From Shewanella livingstonensis (GTDB taxonomy: Bacteria; Pseudomonadota; Gammaproteobacteria; Enterobacterales; Shewanellaceae): 64,000 bases of DNA. Each line of letters starts with the position of its first letter. Position 1 is the first letter of the stretch. Location: positions 4,164,001-4,228,000 of the forward strand of contig NZ_CP034015.1 in the NCBI RefSeq assembly GCF_003855395.1. The letters are read 5' to 3'. A program made the translations under genes and the position numbers. Under the pieces are notes generated by a model. That model ran no database searches. It was given only the letters and a program-made list of their open reading frames with translations, and was not told where the DNA came from. Below, one piece after another: positions 49,361 to 59,108 of the stretch.

Positions 49361-50578
49361 ATGGATACGCAAAAAGAAATGATAACAACAATATTAAGAA
49401 GATTATCACCCCTCCTGATCATTGCGGTGTTTGCCGCCGCAGCGATGCTACTTATTAGCACGCAAGAAGCGCCCGAACAAAAAGATGAACCTATCAGCGT
49501 GCCGATTATTGATGTGCAAACCGTAACACCCCAAACCTTATCGCTAAATTTACCGTCATATGGCGTGGTTAGTCCAAAATATAAAACCCAGTTGGTCACT
49601 GAAGTTCAAGGACGTTTACTTAGCATTTCAGCCAACTTTGTTGCTGGCGGCGTGGTAAAGCAAGGCGAACAACTGGCTATTATTGAACCCTCTGATTACG
49701 AAGCCGATTTGATACAAGCAGAAGCAACAGTCGCTCAAGCAACTGCAGCCCTTAACGAAGAAAAAGCTCGTGGCATAGTTGCTAAAATTGAATTTAAAGA
49801 TTTTGGTAAAGGCTTACCACCAGAACTTGGCTTACGTATTCCACAATTAAAAAAAGAGCAAGCTAACGTCAAATATGCTGAAGCCGCGCTAGCTCGTGCG
49901 CAACGTAACTTAGCCCGCACCGTTATCCGTGCACCATTTGACGGTATCATTAAGGCTCGTAATGTTGACTTAGGTCAGTACGTAACACTAGGCACTAACT
50001 TGGGTGAGCTATACGACACCAGTATTGCTGAAATTAGATTACCATTAACAAATGAAGATCTTGCTTACCTTGAATCTGTAGATAACCCTGAAACCGCAGT
50101 CACACTTACCGCGTTATTGGCTGGTAAACAAGTGACTTGGCAAGGCAACATTGTTCGCAGCGAAAACGTCATCGACGAGAAAACTCGCATGGTGTATCTG
50201 GTCGCTGAAATTCATGACCCCTATTTACGTAATAACAAAATCGAAGGCCAATTACCGTTAAAATACGGTAGTTTTGTTAACGCTGTTATTACAGGTAGAA
50301 CGGTAAGTGATGTGGTTAAGCTGCCTCGTCACGTGGTGCGAAATGGTCAAGTCGCAGTAGTGAGTGCAGACAATATTATCGAAATGCGTTCTGTAAATGT
50401 TATTCGCTCAGACGTTGATACTATTTATATTCAAGGTAGTTTCAAGGCCAATGAACGCGTATCTACCACTAGTATCAATAACTTAAACTCCGGGCAGGCC
50501 ATTAAAGTACTCGGTGAAAAAACCCAAACAGCTCCAGTTGAAACTGATACCGAAGCTGCTACGACGGCAGGTGAATAA
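49361..50578 (+). CDS. RND efflux periplasmic adaptor (membrane fusion protein)
   Basis: A 405-aa adaptor. One N-terminal membrane anchor (LLIIAVFAAAAMLLIS, residues ~17-32), then a lipoyl half (LNLPSYGVVSPKYKTQLVTE), an alpha-hairpin with AEATVAQATAALNEEKA, the second lipoyl half RTVIRAPFDGIIKARNVDLG, and a beta-barrel domain. It joins the inner-membrane pump to an outer-membrane channel. The pump gene starts 2 nt after its stop. No outer-membrane factor gene is nearby, so a shared TolC is likely. Substrate unknown. A later ATG (49379) is possible. Confidence 0.92.
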   Translation: MDTQKEMITTILRRLSPLLIIAVFAAAAMLLISTQEAPEQKDEPISVPIIDVQTVTPQTLSLNLPSYGVVSPKYKTQLVTEVQGRLLSISANFVAGGVVKQGEQLAIIEPSDYEADLIQAEATVAQATAALNEEKARGIVAKIEFKDFGKGLPPELGLRIPQLKKEQANVKYAEAALARAQRNLARTVIRAPFDGIIKARNVDLGQYVTLGTNLGELYDTSIAEIRLPLTNEDLAYLESVDNPETAVTLTALLAGKQVTWQGNIVRSENVIDEKTRMVYLVAEIHDPYLRNNKIEGQLPLKYGSFVNAVITGRTVSDVVKLPRHVVRNGQVAVVSADNIIEMRSVNVIRSDVDTIYIQGSFKANERVSTTSINNLNSGQAIKVLGEKTQTAPVETDTEAATTAGE

Positions 50579-50580
50579 CC

Positions 50581-53500
50581 ATGGATACTAATAAAGGAAT
50601 TATTGCCTGGTTTGCCCGTAACAGTGTCGCAGCCAACTTATTAATGGCCGCCTTACTTATTGGTGGTTTATTTAGTGCTGTTCTTATTAATAAAGAAATA
50701 TTCCCAACATTTGAATTAAACCTTATTAATATCAATGTAGCCTATCCTGGCGCCGCGCCACAGGAGATTGAAGAAGGCATTAACATAAAAATTGAAGAAG
50801 CTATTCAAGATATTAGCGGGATTAAAAAAGTCACTTCAGTTGCCAGCGACAGTGTCGGATCGGTCACCATTGAAGTTGAAGACGGTTACGATGTACAGCA
50901 AGTGTTAGATGAAGCCAAGCTGCGTATCGATGCTATTGCGACCTTTCCAGATAACATCGAAAAACCCAATATTTACCAAATAAAGCCAGAAAACAATGTC
51001 ATTTGGGTGTCGGTCTATGGCGACATGAACCTACATGACATGAAAGAAATGGCTAAAGCGATAAGAGACGATATTACCGACTTACCCGCAGTGACTCGTG
51101 CAAAAGTGACTGGCGTTCGCGACTACGAAATAGGTATAGAGCTGTCGGAAGACAAACTACGTGAATACGGCATTACCTTTACTCAAGTGGCTTTAGCAGT
51201 ACAAAACTCGTCTATCGACTTACCCGGCGGATCAATTCGAGCCCAAGATGGTGACATCCTACTGCGTACCAAGGGGCAAGCCTATACCGCTAATGATTTT
51301 GCCCAAATTGTAGTTGAGACTCGCCCAGACGGTAGTCGTATTATGTTACCGCAAGTGGCCATTATTAATGATGATTTTGAAGAACGTTTAGAGTACACCC
51401 GCTTTAACGGCAAACCTGCTGCGGTAATCGAAATCACCAGTATTGATGATCAAAATGCGTTAGATATTTCAGCACAAGTTAAGGCTTATGTAGCCGAACG
51501 TAAAAAAACGTTACCAAGCAATATTCAACTTGATACCTGGGGTGATTTAACTCACTACTTGCAAGGTCGTTTAAACATGATGTTATCAAACATGTTTTAT
51601 GGTGCACTGCTGGTGTTTATTATTCTGGCCTTGTTTTTAGATCTTAAGCTCGCCTTCTGGGTGATGATGGGCTTACCGGTGTGCTTTTTGGGCACTATGT
51701 TATTAATGCCGCTTGAGCCGTTTAACATGTCGATTAACATGCTGACCTTATTCGCATTTATTTTGGTGCTGGGGATAGTCGTCGATGATGCCATTGTCAT
51801 CGGAGAAAGCGCCTATACCGAGTTAGAAGAAAACGGCCACTCGCTAGAAAACGTGGTAAAAGGAGTACAAAAAGTAGCAATGCCCGCCACATTTGGCGTG
51901 CTCACCACTATTGCCGCCTTTATACCAATGATCATGGTGTCTGGGCCAATGGGCATTATTTGGAAATCTATCGGTATGGTGGTGATTTTGTGTTTAGCGT
52001 TTTCGCTGATCGAATCTAAACTGATTCTGCCTGCGCATTTAGCTCACATGAAAATCAAAAAACGCACTACACCAACAAATATTTTCTCACGCTTTAAATT
52101 TGGTCTTAATGAATGGTTACAACACTTTATTCATAATACCTATCGTCACTTTTTAGAACGTTGTATTACGCGACGCTATAGTGTCGTCGCGGTATTTATT
52201 GGCATACTGATTTTGTCGCTTGCATTAGTACAAAGTGGCAAAGTCCGCTGGGTTTTCTTTCCTGATATCCCATCAGATTTTATTCAAGTCCAGCTTGAAA
52301 TGGAAGAAGGTAGCTCTGAGCAGAACACCCTAAAAGTACTGCAACAAGTCGAAGATGCGTTATATAAGATGAACGCCAAGCTTGAAGAACAATACGGTTA
52401 CCCAATGGTAAAGCATAGCTATATCGAGCTTAGCTCACGCAGCAGTGCATTTGTGTTTACCGAACTGACTAAAGGCGAAGACCGCGAAATCGACGGAGTT
52501 GCAATTGCAGAAGAGTGGCGTAACCAATTACCTGAGTTATTATCAGTTAAAAAGCTTAATATTAATGCGAGCACCAACGATGCCGGTGGCGATTTATCAT
52601 TTCGCTTAACCGCAACTGATTTAGGCCAGCTATCAGAAGCCGCCAAAGTACTAAAAACTAAATTGGCTACTTATGAAGGCGTGTACGACATTACCGATAA
52701 TTTTTCATCCGGTTCACACGAAATCCGCCTAAACATTCGTCCAGAGGCTGAAGCACAAGGACTAACCCTGTCAGATTTAGCTCGCCAGGTACGTTATGGT
52801 TTTTATGGTTATGAAGCCCAACGTATTTTGCGTAATAAAGAAGAAGTCAAAGTCATGGTACGTTACCCACTCGAACAACGCCGCACTGTGGGTGATCTTG
52901 AAAACATGCTTATCCGCACGCCATCAGGCGCAGCGGTGCCATTTTCAACAGTAGCCAATATCGAACTGGGTGAGTCGTATGCATCGATCACCCGTGTTGA
53001 TGGTCGCCGAGCGATTACCATTAGTGCCAATGTGAATAAAAACAATGTTGAGCCATCTAAAGTGGTCGCCGAAATTCAGGAAGACTTTTTACCTGAACTG
53101 ACCGCGCGTTTCCCTAAAGTGGCTTCAGCTTTAGATGGTGGCAGTTTAGATGAGCAAAATGCCATGCTGGGTTTAGCCCAAGGCTTCTTTTTTGCCATGT
53201 TCACCATTTACGCCTTAATGGCCATCCCTTTAAAGTCGTACACACAACCGTTAATCATTATGTCGGTGATTCCTTTTGGCATGATTGGTGCTTTATTTGG
53301 CCACTATATACTTGGTTTATCCATGAGCGTGCTAAGTTTGTGCGGAATTGTTGCATTAGCTGGGGTGGTGGTAAATGACTCGCTGATTTTAGTCGACTTT
53401 GTTAACCGCGCTCGTGAAGAGGGCAAATCGTTAATGCAATCTGCTATCGATTCTGGTTGTTACCGTTTTAGAGCTATTATATTAACCTCGCTCACCACCT

Positions 53501-53733
53501 TTGTTGGCTTAGTGCCGATTATTATGGAAAAAAGCTTACAAGCTAAAATTGTTATCCCAATGGCTACATCCCTCGCATTTGGTATTTTATTTTCTACCGT
53601 AGTGACGTTGATTTTGGTGCCTATTTTGTACATCATTTTGGATGATATAAAACGCTTGTGGCAACGATTTTTCATTTGGTGGTGGCAACCTAAAAGCATT
53701 ACTGAACCATTAGGTTCTGACGAGCAGTATTAA
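50581..53733 (+). CDS. RND family efflux permease (HAE1-like)
   Basis: A 1,050-aa pump with the two-fold RND layout: TM1 at residues ~12-32, a large periplasmic loop, six membrane helices (about 335-520), a second loop and six more helices (about 855-1030). TM4 holds the charged proton-relay segment LGIVVDDAIVIGE (Asp-Asp); the second half has AGVVVNDSLILVDF. Sequence features (INKEIFPTFELNLININVAY) match the AcrB/MdtF-like but shorter family common in Shewanella. GGTGA precedes the ATG, inside the end of the adaptor gene. Probable substrates are hydrophobic compounds, not determined here. Confidence 0.93.
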   Translation: MDTNKGIIAWFARNSVAANLLMAALLIGGLFSAVLINKEIFPTFELNLININVAYPGAAPQEIEEGINIKIEEAIQDISGIKKVTSVASDSVGSVTIEVEDGYDVQQVLDEAKLRIDAIATFPDNIEKPNIYQIKPENNVIWVSVYGDMNLHDMKEMAKAIRDDITDLPAVTRAKVTGVRDYEIGIELSEDKLREYGITFTQVALAVQNSSIDLPGGSIRAQDGDILLRTKGQAYTANDFAQIVVETRPDGSRIMLPQVAIINDDFEERLEYTRFNGKPAAVIEITSIDDQNALDISAQVKAYVAERKKTLPSNIQLDTWGDLTHYLQGRLNMMLSNMFYGALLVFIILALFLDLKLAFWVMMGLPVCFLGTMLLMPLEPFNMSINMLTLFAFILVLGIVVDDAIVIGESAYTELEENGHSLENVVKGVQKVAMPATFGVLTTIAAFIPMIMVSGPMGIIWKSIGMVVILCLAFSLIESKLILPAHLAHMKIKKRTTPTNIFSRFKFGLNEWLQHFIHNTYRHFLERCITRRYSVVAVFIGILILSLALVQSGKVRWVFFPDIPSDFIQVQLEMEEGSSEQNTLKVLQQVEDALYKMNAKLEEQYGYPMVKHSYIELSSRSSAFVFTELTKGEDREIDGVAIAEEWRNQLPELLSVKKLNINASTNDAGGDLSFRLTATDLGQLSEAAKVLKTKLATYEGVYDITDNFSSGSHEIRLNIRPEAEAQGLTLSDLARQVRYGFYGYEAQRILRNKEEVKVMVRYPLEQRRTVGDLENMLIRTPSGAAVPFSTVANIELGESYASITRVDGRRAITISANVNKNNVEPSKVVAEIQEDFLPELTARFPKVASALDGGSLDEQNAMLGLAQGFFFAMFTIYALMAIPLKSYTQPLIIMSVIPFGMIGALFGHYILGLSMSVLSLCGIVALAGVVVNDSLILVDFVNRAREEGKSLMQSAIDSGCYRFRAIILTSLTTFVGLVPIIMEKSLQAKIVIPMATSLAFGILFSTVVTLILVPILYIILDDIKRLWQRFFIWWWQPKSITEPLGSDEQY

Positions 53734-53763
53734 TCGAGTTAATCACGATTGTTAATCCCAACA

Positions 53764-53791
53764 ACAGAGCTAAGTCAGCTCTGTTTTTTTT
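53764..53791 (+). terminator. Terminator of the RND operon
   Basis: ACAGAGCT-AAGTC-AGCTCTGT followed by TTTTTTT. Confidence 0.92.
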
Positions 53792-53877
53792 GCTTTAAAA
53801 TCTGCGAGCCAAGCAACATAGTCACCGATGATATTTAGCTACAATACTTGTCATGCACTCCATAATAACAAGCCATT

Positions 53878-54495
53878 ATGACCACCACGAATTCAGTTAC
53901 ACCCACCCTCGTTTACGATATCGGTAATCACCGTTACCTTAATATCACCGCAAGATGCACCTTAAGGTGTCAATTTTGCCCTAAACACAATGGTTCCAAA
54001 CAAATACATGAGTATGACCTATCGCTGTCTAAGCGTATTACTGCAGAAGATATTTTACCCTTGCTGGGTAAAGTAAACGAAGTGGAAGAGTATGTTTTTT
54101 GCGGCTTTGGTGAACCCACATTAAACCTTGAATGTTTATTACACGTTGCCAAAGCAATTAAAGCACAAGGTGGATACGTAAGGTTAAACACTGATGGATT
54201 AGGCAACCATTTTCATCGCCGTAATATTTTGCCAGAACTCAGCCAATGCGTAGACAGTCTATCTATTTCACTTAATGCCGATACACCAGAAAGCTACCAA
54301 CAACACTGTCGTCCCAAGCTAGCAGGCTCTTATAAGGCACTGCTTGAATTTATTCAACTGGCACCCCAATACATACCTGAAGTACATGTCAGTGCAATCA
54401 ACGGACTGGCTAATGTAAATATTGAGCGTTGCCGCGACATTGCTGAACGCAGTGGTGCAATATTTAAGCAACGCGAGTTGGATATACTAGGCTAA
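53878..54495 (+). CDS. Radical SAM protein (TatD-linked type)
   Basis: A 205-aa radical SAM enzyme. The cluster motif is CTLRCQFC (Cys-x3-Cys-x2-Cys) near residues 29-36, followed by FCGFGEPTLN, which corresponds to the SAM-binding GGEP-type block, and by a C-terminal GxIxGL-like stretch (VSAINGLANV). It is short and lacks extra cluster domains. It resembles the radical SAM proteins often found fused or linked to TatD nucleases; its reaction is unknown. It begins with ATG, stands between a terminator and the PAS/GGDEF gene, and probably has its own promoter. Confidence 0.82.
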   Translation: MTTTNSVTPTLVYDIGNHRYLNITARCTLRCQFCPKHNGSKQIHEYDLSLSKRITAEDILPLLGKVNEVEEYVFCGFGEPTLNLECLLHVAKAIKAQGGYVRLNTDGLGNHFHRRNILPELSQCVDSLSISLNADTPESYQQHCRPKLAGSYKALLEFIQLAPQYIPEVHVSAINGLANVNIERCRDIAERSGAIFKQRELDILG

Positions 54496-54585
54496 ACAAA
54501 TCTGTTCGATTAGTGGATAGACATTTTCGCCAACGTCGGCTTCATGCTAGTATTGCTTGCAAGAGAATGCTAAAAAAGTGGCACC

Positions 54586-56841
54586 ATGTCTAAACACAAA
54601 GCAGTGGGTTCTTCAAACTCGTTATTAATATCTTCACAAGCGACACATTGGTCTCAACAGCATATTCTTTCGCTGCTTAGCCAATTGATTATTTTATTAA
54701 TTACGCTGTTTATTGTCACCAGTATGGTGGTCAATTTAGGCGAACGTCGCCTGCAAGAAGATTGGGCAGACCAACGCTATAGTGAGTTACAAACGGTCGC
54801 ATCCTTAGCGTCTGACAAAGTGTCATTTTTGCAGTTTAGAACCCAGATCATCGCCAAAGGCGAGTTACTACGACAATATCTGCAAGATCCATCAGAAAAA
54901 CTGCAATTAAAAACTATCGAAAACTGGGACTCATTGACAGATAATATTCCAGAACTGCTTGGTTTAGCATTATTTAATCCTCAAGGACAACTGCAGTTTT
55001 CTACCACTGGAAGTTTTAATAACATGCAACTTCCCGCAGCATTATTAGGCTCAGGTAGAAATATGGGGGGTAATGACATTTACACCTCACCAATGGCATT
55101 TACACCCATTGATGGCATATTGGAACCGTATTTTTATCAATTATCATGGATAGAAAACCCAGACCAAAGCATTAAAGGCTATTTGGTCACTTACAATTCT
55201 ATTGTTAAATTATTAGAAACCATAAAACCTGCTTTTTTCAATCAAAACTCACCTTTATTACTGCTTGATACTCAAGGTTTTCTCTATGCCGGCGCCAATC
55301 AACCTGCGCCATTAGACAGTATGCCAGACACACTTGGTGCAAGTTTAAAACAAACTTACCCAGAATTGTGGCGGGTAATGGCAATGAATAATTTTGGCCA
55401 GTTTCACAGCCAAAATGCCACTTTTGTATATTTAAAAGTCGAGTTAACCAGTCAATTCGAAACTAAAAGAGAATATTTTTTATTGTCTTATATTCGTCAT
55501 GACGACATTGCCACTCGGTATGCACAATGGCGCATAGTGATTATTATCGCTGGATGCTTAATTGCACTGTTAGCCAGTTTACTGATTATATTAAGACACC
55601 GATTTGTGCTTGAACGACGATCGAAACAAAATAGCGTTCAATTGAGCAACGGTTTATTTAGCAGTCAATTAAGCTGCTTAATTGTTAATGATTGCGGCCG
55701 TATTCAGAGCATCAATGCCAAGGCTGCTGCAGCATTGTCTTTGCCCATTGAGGCTCTCAAAGATCGCAGTATACAACGTGTATTGCATCTTGATGATGAC
55801 CGCTTCAATCACATTAAACAGGCGTTAACTGATCATAAGCAATGGCATGGTGAGCTGAGTTTAGACACGCTTAATAGTAGTATGTTACAAACCCACATTC
55901 GTAGTGAAAAATGCCCTAACAGTAATGAGCATTACTGGTTAGTCACATTTGAAGACATTAGCGCGTTATTTGATAGTCAGCGCCAGGCTTACCTGTATCA
56001 ACTAATGAGTAATGGAGCAGTAGCTTCGGCGCTAACTGATGCCAACGGAATGATTATAAAATGTAATAATCAATTTGATCGTCTGATGTCTTTACACGGT
56101 GATACGGATATTTCAATTACCGAATTACTCGGCGATGAACTGAGTAATCAATGGCAAAATATTACTGCACAAATTAGTTTGCAGGGCGAATGGACAGCGC
56201 AAATAATGCCATTTAACCAAAGCCGTTATGAGCATTGCTTAAAAACGACACTAGCAGGTCAATTGACATTTGAAGGTGATATTGAATATCTTATTTGTAC
56301 TTTTGAACAGACAACTCCAGCGATTTCCTCCCAGAACAGCAGTAACATCATTGGCCATCGCAGTGCCATAGTATTACGCTTAAATGAGCTTGAAAATTAC
56401 TTTATCAACCTCAGTGAACTCACTAAAGAACATTCATGTTTACTCATTATGGACATTAATCCAGAAGGCATTTTCAGCAATATGGGCAACATGAGCCAAC
56501 TTGAAAAGCGCCAAAAAGATATTGAACTACAGTTACTGATTGAACTACCATTTAATTACCAAATTGCTCAATGGCAGCTCGGAAAGCTAGTGATCTTGTT
56601 GACCGAAACAAATGCAAATTCAGCACATCAATATGCACTTAATATGATGCAGCGCCTAGAAGAAAATAACTTAGGTGAAGGAATTAACATTGGTATCGCG
56701 AGTTATTTACAACAACAAAGCTTAGACCAATACCTTACTAACGCTGAAATAGCGTTAAAGCGCGCTAAACAATCTGTTGACCAAAATATTTGCCAAGCCT
56801 TTACTCGTCCGAGTAATAACGACAGCAACAATATCCGCTAA
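54586..56841 (+). CDS. Membrane PAS protein with degenerate GGDEF domain
   Basis: A 751-aa inner-membrane protein. TM1 at ~27-50 and TM2 at ~309-333 bracket a 260-residue periplasmic sensor region. Two PAS-like domains follow (~350-460 and ~475-570). The C-terminal ~170 residues have a GGDEF fold outline (CLLIMDINPEGIFSNMG, IAQWQLGKLVILLTE, GINIGIASYLQQ), but the GG(D/E)EF active-site loop is replaced by WQLGKL, so it should not make cyclic-di-GMP. It may bind GTP or c-di-GMP or serve only as a signal relay. It is 91 nt after the radical SAM gene on the same strand. No EAL domain is seen. Confidence 0.75.
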   Translation: MSKHKAVGSSNSLLISSQATHWSQQHILSLLSQLIILLITLFIVTSMVVNLGERRLQEDWADQRYSELQTVASLASDKVSFLQFRTQIIAKGELLRQYLQDPSEKLQLKTIENWDSLTDNIPELLGLALFNPQGQLQFSTTGSFNNMQLPAALLGSGRNMGGNDIYTSPMAFTPIDGILEPYFYQLSWIENPDQSIKGYLVTYNSIVKLLETIKPAFFNQNSPLLLLDTQGFLYAGANQPAPLDSMPDTLGASLKQTYPELWRVMAMNNFGQFHSQNATFVYLKVELTSQFETKREYFLLSYIRHDDIATRYAQWRIVIIIAGCLIALLASLLIILRHRFVLERRSKQNSVQLSNGLFSSQLSCLIVNDCGRIQSINAKAAAALSLPIEALKDRSIQRVLHLDDDRFNHIKQALTDHKQWHGELSLDTLNSSMLQTHIRSEKCPNSNEHYWLVTFEDISALFDSQRQAYLYQLMSNGAVASALTDANGMIIKCNNQFDRLMSLHGDTDISITELLGDELSNQWQNITAQISLQGEWTAQIMPFNQSRYEHCLKTTLAGQLTFEGDIEYLICTFEQTTPAISSQNSSNIIGHRSAIVLRLNELENYFINLSELTKEHSCLLIMDINPEGIFSNMGNMSQLEKRQKDIELQLLIELPFNYQIAQWQLGKLVILLTETNANSAHQYALNMMQRLEENNLGEGINIGIASYLQQQSLDQYLTNAEIALKRAKQSVDQNICQAFTRPSNNDSNNIR

Positions 56842-56855
56842 CATTACCGGATTAA

Positions 56856-56890
56856 ATCACCTGATACTGTATTGCTCAATATCAGGTGAT
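56856..56890. terminator. Hairpin between convergent genes
   Basis: ATCACCTGATA / TATCAGGTGAT with a 13-nt loop; no T run follows. It lies between the convergent 54586 and 56992 genes and may end transcription weakly in both directions. Confidence 0.45.
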
Positions 56891-56991
56891 ACTTAATGTT
56901 AACCATTAATAATAATTTATAACGTCAACACCAAGGCATGGATAAATTCATCAGGCAGAACATATATTGGCGTAGTTTTACCCTGTTCATA

Positions 56992-58446
56992 TTATGTTTC
57001 TAGCTGGGGATGACTAACAACCTCAGGAAGAAGCTCATCAGATTCAAGCCTAAAAGGCTGTACATTATCAGGTAGTTTACTTTCATTAATCTCAACAATA
57101 CTTGAACGGTTCATAGTCACTTTAAAACGAGCATACTCAGGTTGTTGTTTACCATCGCGGAGCACCGCAACTAGGTTAACTTGATAACGGCGCTCCACAG
57201 ACTCATTACTAATATTGCCTTCGCTTTCTGAGTATATTTTAGCTTTTCCGCGCTCTAAATGACGAGCAAAAGGTACTAAACTAAAATTAACTTGTTCTTG
57301 GATTTGCGAATAATCTGCCTCAAAGGGCCTATTGGTTACCTTAGTTGCAATACGATAATGCAGTACTTCTGAATCCACTTTATTCTGACTGTGGCGTTGT
57401 CTCATAATATCAGAAACCCCTTTAGGGATATCCTGGTTACGCATAAATTCAAGCCAAACTAACTGTTTAGCGACGACTGCTTGGGTTGTTGTATCTCGTA
57501 AAATACGGCTCCATCTTGGACGACCGCGCTGAATAAACCGCCACATTGCATTACGAAAATCTTCTTTGAAAATCTCCCTAAAACCATAAATAACCGCTAA
57601 CGTCAGCAGCAAGGTCAAGGTTAATTCATTAAAGAAACCCTGAGCTTTTATAATTAAAGCCGATACTACTAGCATCACTAGACCCGTTGCTACGCCAGTA
57701 ACGAATTTTTTAAGACCAACACCCAAGGGTTTTAACTCTTCTTTTAACACAACCCCTTGTTGGATTAAACGTCTTAAAAGCAGCATTTTATTAGAGATTC
57801 GATTAGCATCGAGCTGAGTTTGCAAAGAATTATATTTGCACTCTTTTTCTCTATAATGATTTTCACTGCGGCATAAATTCAAAACTTTGTCTTTAACATC
57901 GTGATAGTCAGCACTTCTAGGGCTTCGAGCCAATGTCTTTAATAACTGCTGTTCACAAAACCAAGACAGGTAATTATCCGCATGTTCAAAATAGGATTTC
58001 CACTTAGGATCATTCGGTTCATTGCGGCGAAACTTTTTCAGTAGTTGTGCAACCACATCACACAGCTCATCTAAAGCTGGATAAAATTCATTGGGATCAA
58101 CTTTTTGCTGTAACTCTTTAACATCAGTTTCAATGGCGACAGCAAATTGGTAGGCGAATAAATTGAGGTATAAACGAAACTCTTCTAAGGTGCGTTTATT
58201 TAAACTAACAAAACGAGACTGAACTAATGGTAAATGCAGCCCTTTAGAATAATAAGAACGACGTCCAAGAATACTACTGTGGTAATAGTCTTCTTCATCT
58301 AAAGTATGCGAACCAATGCCCATTTCTGTTGGCAAATAAAAATACAGATCAAATACCCGTTGATCACCAGGGCCCATTTGATGACTGAACTTAATTGATA
58401 ACGCTTCTTCTTGTTTTACTTTAACTTTTGCCACTATATATTTCAC
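56992..58446 (-). CDS. Conserved hypothetical protein with two membrane helices
   Basis: A 484-aa protein. The N-terminal ~240 residues are soluble and helical (FSHQMGPGDQRVFDLYFYLP, LGRRSYYSKGLHLPLVQSRF). Two membrane helices lie at ~246-265 and ~271-288 (FVTGVATGLVMLVVSALI, LTLTLLLTLAVIYGF). The C-terminal 190 residues are rich in Arg/Lys and strand-like (SIVEINESKLPDNVQPFRLE). I do not recognise the family. There is no signal peptide, so both ends probably face the cytoplasm with a short periplasmic turn. It is monocistronic, convergent with the PAS protein and 77 nt downstream of the ToxS-like gene on the same strand. Confidence 0.8.
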   Translation of the reverse strand: MKYIVAKVKVKQEEALSIKFSHQMGPGDQRVFDLYFYLPTEMGIGSHTLDEEDYYHSSILGRRSYYSKGLHLPLVQSRFVSLNKRTLEEFRLYLNLFAYQFAVAIETDVKELQQKVDPNEFYPALDELCDVVAQLLKKFRRNEPNDPKWKSYFEHADNYLSWFCEQQLLKTLARSPRSADYHDVKDKVLNLCRSENHYREKECKYNSLQTQLDANRISNKMLLLRRLIQQGVVLKEELKPLGVGLKKFVTGVATGLVMLVVSALIIKAQGFFNELTLTLLLTLAVIYGFREIFKEDFRNAMWRFIQRGRPRWSRILRDTTTQAVVAKQLVWLEFMRNQDIPKGVSDIMRQRHSQNKVDSEVLHYRIATKVTNRPFEADYSQIQEQVNFSLVPFARHLERGKAKIYSESEGNISNESVERRYQVNLVAVLRDGKQQPEYARFKVTMNRSSIVEINESKLPDNVQPFRLESDELLPEVVSHPQLET

Positions 58447-58523
58447 ACACCTTTTTTCATTAACACGTAGCTACTATACCGCAAAGGCAATATTAAGCTA
58501 AAAGATAATTTATTCAATGAAAA

Positions 58524-59108
58524 TTAGTCAGAAGTATTGGCAGAGATTAACTGACAGGCCCAGATATTATTACTAGGAAGAAACTTTAGCGTTGCGCTGG
58601 TTAATGTATGATCCAAGTCAATCACCTGAACTTGCTGGGATACACTGATACCATCTATAGATTGGGGTGGCAGAATGCCAAATTCATTACGTAGATAGGG
58701 ATGTAATCGACTGTTATCTTGCCAGCGAACAGGCAAAATAGTTAAGATTAAATAATAAGTAAATGAGCCCATATCAACACGTTTAACCTTACCAACTAGT
58801 TGAGCAATTTCAGTACTATTTGACGATTCTAACCTATAAGTCAGTTTAGCGTCATGGTGATCAATATCTAGCGTTAACCATAAATCACTTTTATTAACGG
58901 TTAACGACGACTCTCCTTGTTGACTAAAATAACCGTCAGCATGGCAATCAAAATGCCCCATATTATGGCTATTAGCAATACGATTAATGACACTAATAAC
59001 AATGAAGATCATCAACACAAAGCTCAATACAAAAACAAGTTTACCGCGTGTTGACTGCAGTAATCGATGTATTTTAATGTGCATTAGCCAGCTCATTAAT
59101 CTAGCCAC
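58524..59108 (-). CDS. ToxS-like membrane-anchored periplasmic protein
   Basis: About 190 aa: a basic N-terminus, one membrane helix (~24-45, KLVFVLSFVLMIFIVISVIN) and a periplasmic beta-rich domain with two Cys (HFDCHADG, IWACQLIS). It follows the wHTH/TM regulator gene with an 8-nt overlap, the same layout as toxR-toxS in vibrios, where ToxS supports ToxR's periplasmic domain. Sequence similarity to ToxS is not obvious, so this is inference from layout. The GTG at 59108 or the ATG four codons later may be the start. Confidence 0.6.
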   Translation of the reverse strand: MARLMSWLMHIKIHRLLQSTRGKLVFVLSFVLMIFIVISVINRIANSHNMGHFDCHADGYFSQQGESSLTVNKSDLWLTLDIDHHDAKLTYRLESSNSTEIAQLVGKVKRVDMGSFTYYLILTILPVRWQDNSRLHPYLRNEFGILPPQSIDGISVSQQVQVIDLDHTLTSATLKFLPSNNIWACQLISANTSD

